This document shows positions 46,501-46,908 of a stretch of 46,908 nt of DNA, piece after piece. The number at the start of each line of letters is the position of its first letter. Within the stretch, counting starts at the first letter, position 1. Both the position numbers and the translations under genes were made by a program. Below the pieces are notes generated by a model, which was not told where the DNA came from, ran no database searches, and was given only the letters and a program-made list of their open reading frames with translations. Source of the DNA: a virus; the IMG/VR virus record IMGVR_UViG_3300031339_000012, positions 1 to 46,908 of that record; one strand, 5' to 3'.

Positions 46501-46908
46501 GATAATCTTCTTCGTATACACCAGTTTCTACTCTTATAGAAACCTGTGTTTCGCGTACAATGTTTCCAAATTCTAAAGTTTCGCCGTCTTGGAATTCTGT
46601 AGGTTCCAGTAGTTGCACTTCAACTTCGTCTGTTTCTGCTAAGCTAACTGCTCTGTCACCTGACTCGTTTTTATAGTCAACAATGCGACCAATTGCGCCT
46701 GAAGACTTACCTTGTATTACCTTGCCAGGGATTATATCTGCATTCAACGGGTTGGCTTGATCAACAAATCCATAATTGCCGTTGGAGATATTAATTTTAT
46801 AATTAGTTAATCCGTCTACAATTACAGGAGCGTTTAAAACGCCTTGGTCAATCACGCTAAGTACAACGTCAAACTTAGCATCGATTGTTTCGTCAGCTAA
46901 AATATCTG
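40592..46908 (-). CDS. Giant tail-fibre protein, 5' end outside the window
   Basis: At least 2,104 codons; the frame is open to the right edge, so the true start lies beyond. The N-terminal visible part has long beta repeats (e.g. TGVYEEDYPIRMSANVSIKG, then RRVIIRPKKRVSQSRW), a possible beta-helix. The C-terminal 250 residues show two copies of a shaft motif PDxTNTYDIGS-x2-LxY-x-N-x-Y (as in SNSLRYRNMYSSGNLFVNG). The end carries a YYADLAENYQADAAYEAGTV module, similar to self-assembly or peptidase G2-type fibre tips, ending in GTVEVVIGR. It is probably the host-recognition fibre. Confidence 0.88.
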   Translation of the reverse strand, partial: DILADETIDAKFDVVLSVIDQGVLNAPVIVDGLTNYKINISNGNYGFVDQANPLNADIIPGKVIQGKSSGAIGRIVDYKNESGDRAVSLAETDEVEVQLLEPTEFQDGETLEFGNIVRETQVSIRVETGVYEEDYPIRMSANVSIKGDEFRRVIIRPKKRVSQSRWANLYFYRDAQFDGLVLGRSIIESVSFVASTDASRTPGNYTVDNTGWTSNNLGKDAVFEVNVNISGTVTDVTVLTPGVDFIKDELITISDSALGAGGADPVILIVSRIPNGVEYVNPLTGKVDGYFGYHYLEKPNQQKQIGAGYPNVGSWKTSALSLVDNREFIQEQVVEYLDDQFSIFDNQTDKTAYFEGVGQIVDALIKDMRLGGNEFSLEAQGEYYVGQSPTNSSPTTATIAGIQYIATIANKIIRGQGPDILYGTDNQYETDLFNGDTNPDEWSSSVRYQLGIVVSNTVAGTTRYYIPTIEHVSGGSFSQANDDGFWREIDGPELVISNLITTIAFAFEPNYRPPLRNNEMDVFLMDDATIIRNVTVQGHGGFMLALDPEGQVLTKSPYIQTGSSFSRSLNKQSFRGGMFVDAFVGNTAVQVSDRIDGSAFRLSIQSFGSQAEPQGLFVRRPQTPCAFYVDGRRFQVNAVTNYDPDLGSAELILDPSSNDGQGFTGITSQLLTGVDLDAIGGSETPIPITLQTAGNRSILGNDFTQINDLGYGLVVLNGALSEMVSMFTYYCWTSYYAANGGQIRSIAGSSCYGEYGLIAEGADPNEIPDAVELLQDMAQPAKSFTADVVLIVTNPIQLTVGDVVQQANSDAIATVSASTSQTSNGGTGSTTVYLKNPTGIFNTADQLTLDPQGTASTLGPNSIPVTVNAVGYGNDVESLSIYVYDMKDVPSNRSEIDLYHPTRNVFARYEVANVENTGEDVGAYLNVGTDIFYNYITGGAATGTASGAIFTIRKTINGGYTATIENGGNDYRVDDSFNITGSLLGGQNGTHDCTIAITAIDNTEGNGIITGISVTGIIYIEPTTPTVSNTVYRLNFSTGDAQFSDNGLLEEVAFDTIIQYRRNSTHILGDVARTGLLTIRPSTAIIFDENPEFVYRSVSFLTSDSLGNELESDQLQTGFDTSYDYIRLLVDSQRAGESTLSGTGTTKGSTIGDTRIALLAASDFNEIFRLNNNLLTPQSNRPVGWTADSLTAIPPIIAWAGKQHYVYNFRGVKTIGGVETEVAPAEDNDYAIVDIQDVGIDINYPLSAEGLAGTTILGNSIVTIRAGLKAGSIGDITVNISTCRVTGHDFLDIGTGGYNSTNYPNVLFGEPSDKNSANEVDERGKGRVFYVSTDQDGVFRVGRFFSVDQGTGTVTFSASIALSDVDGIGFKRGVVVTEFSTDTAMTDNASDTVPTELAVRGYINRRLGYDVSGNAVSNRLGPGALAPNGSIPLTGDLNAANNTISNLGIPSNAADAATKRYVDNTASGGDEIRDMRSISYNSYQSGQVLSSTGAKRLVLPAGSVVAGPYVSGDVITGSVTGATGEIVEVIEETGSVDGDIVILVYIPLSGEFSDGTPAGNSPGQDRAEVLPAGAQGIIIDGPIDEWANVLASASSDISIATGREEINLQIKAGVIINADVNANAGIAQSKLALVSASTRANPAGISQSDLGSASFDSAVFDSTTGWITINNGALSINKLQRISNGTVLGNWSGDDGASDIDEVSFSDVIAEGLGLEDRDFTGAALAAASDPGQALIRTGTGTYSISNVTNTGETNSILKTNASGSIQVNSLILGGNPSYEILSLNTTTVLFKTPTQGEILRSVGGSPSVAPTVQIPGGLNIGDSNSTQSVLKVNSTLAGKKAIGVNWIYSSFIEAQDEKGAASTGISIGAASGVSAAGEVAIVTADSSSNTSVIPFTFSSAGVLPDVTNTYDIGSNSLRYRNMYSSGNLFVNGASIVAGEYTGKGFLPDATNTYDIGSAALKYDNVYANIFNGTATTAYYADLAENYQADAAYEAGTVLVFGGDAEVTTTNQKDNFRAAGVVSTNPAHLMNTALSGENVVALALQGRVPCKVVGKVSKGDIIVTSGIFGYGCVNNNPVNGTMIGKAVGSKDTNDRGTVEVVIGR

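Noticed and set aside
1-46908. tRNA genes
   Set aside because: No stretch with a plausible T-loop GGTTCRANYCC plus acceptor pairing was found by eye on either strand, including the 32.2-32.9 kb gap; a tRNAscan run would settle this.

Overview
The window is an internal, gene-dense piece of a marine T4-like myovirus genome (the broad group that includes cyanomyoviruses and pelagimyoviruses). The assignment rests on the T4 replication core (DNA polymerase gp43, sliding clamp gp45, clamp loader gp44, a DsbA-like protein), PhoH, a GroES/gp31-like co-chaperonin, and a large set of structural genes of the marine T4-like type. No photosynthesis gene, tRNA gene or CRISPR array was seen, so the host cannot be named; G+C is roughly 40% by eye. 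All genes but one (phoH) are read from the minus strand, mostly with ATGA/TAATG overlaps. Both ends cut a gene: a probable glycosyltransferase at the left edge and a tail-fibre gene of more than 2,100 codons at the right edge.

Layout, left to right. (1) 1-4504: small conserved genes, a TGT/DpdA-like base-exchange enzyme and the sliding clamp, with two good sigma70-type early promoters. (2) 4534-8809: DNA polymerase gp43 split into two genes. Each half carries half of a split intein, cut exactly inside the catalytic YGDTDS motif, and a Vsr-like homing endonuclease gene lies between them. The rejoined exteins give 896 residues, essentially T4 gp43 length. (3) 8806-9828: the short operon leading into gp43, with the DsbA-like gene behind a consensus TTGACA-N17-TATAAT promoter. 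(4) 9825-17333: structural or internal virion genes, several starting with a short leader that ends in (L/I)xE, like T4 capsid-targeting sequences. Among them are a nucleotidyltransferase, a ligase-like KxDG protein and a pterin dehydratase-like protein. (5) 17320-20388: a ClpA-like unfoldase and a J-protein. (6) 20434-22638: a lysis cassette (GH19 endolysin with a PG-binding domain, i-spanin, o-spanin, and an EF-hand membrane protein that could be the holin). (7) 22607-23883: two structural genes, then phoH on the plus strand. (8) 24799-31734: nucleotide metabolism and replication (ThyA, DHFR, SHMT, gp44), three paralogous small membrane proteins, and a 3'-5' exonuclease. (9) 32223-32863: a hairpin-rich intergenic region with a 10-bp tandem repeat. 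(10) 32864-34809: MazG-like, GroES-like and PolIII-alpha-fragment genes. (11) 34806-46908: tail-fibre and other virion genes behind GATAAATA late promoters.

How it works together: sigma70-like early promoters (TTGACA/G, always a 17-nt spacer) precede replication and takeover genes, and T4-type late promoters (GATAAATA) precede virion genes. At two places a late promoter lies in or beside a hairpin next to a ribosome binding site, as in the T4 early/late translational switch. ThyA, DHFR and SHMT together would give the phage a complete thymidylate cycle. The most unusual features are the fractured polymerase with its endonuclease, the DpdA-like enzyme without visible partner genes, and the group of enzymes that look as if they are packaged in the capsid.
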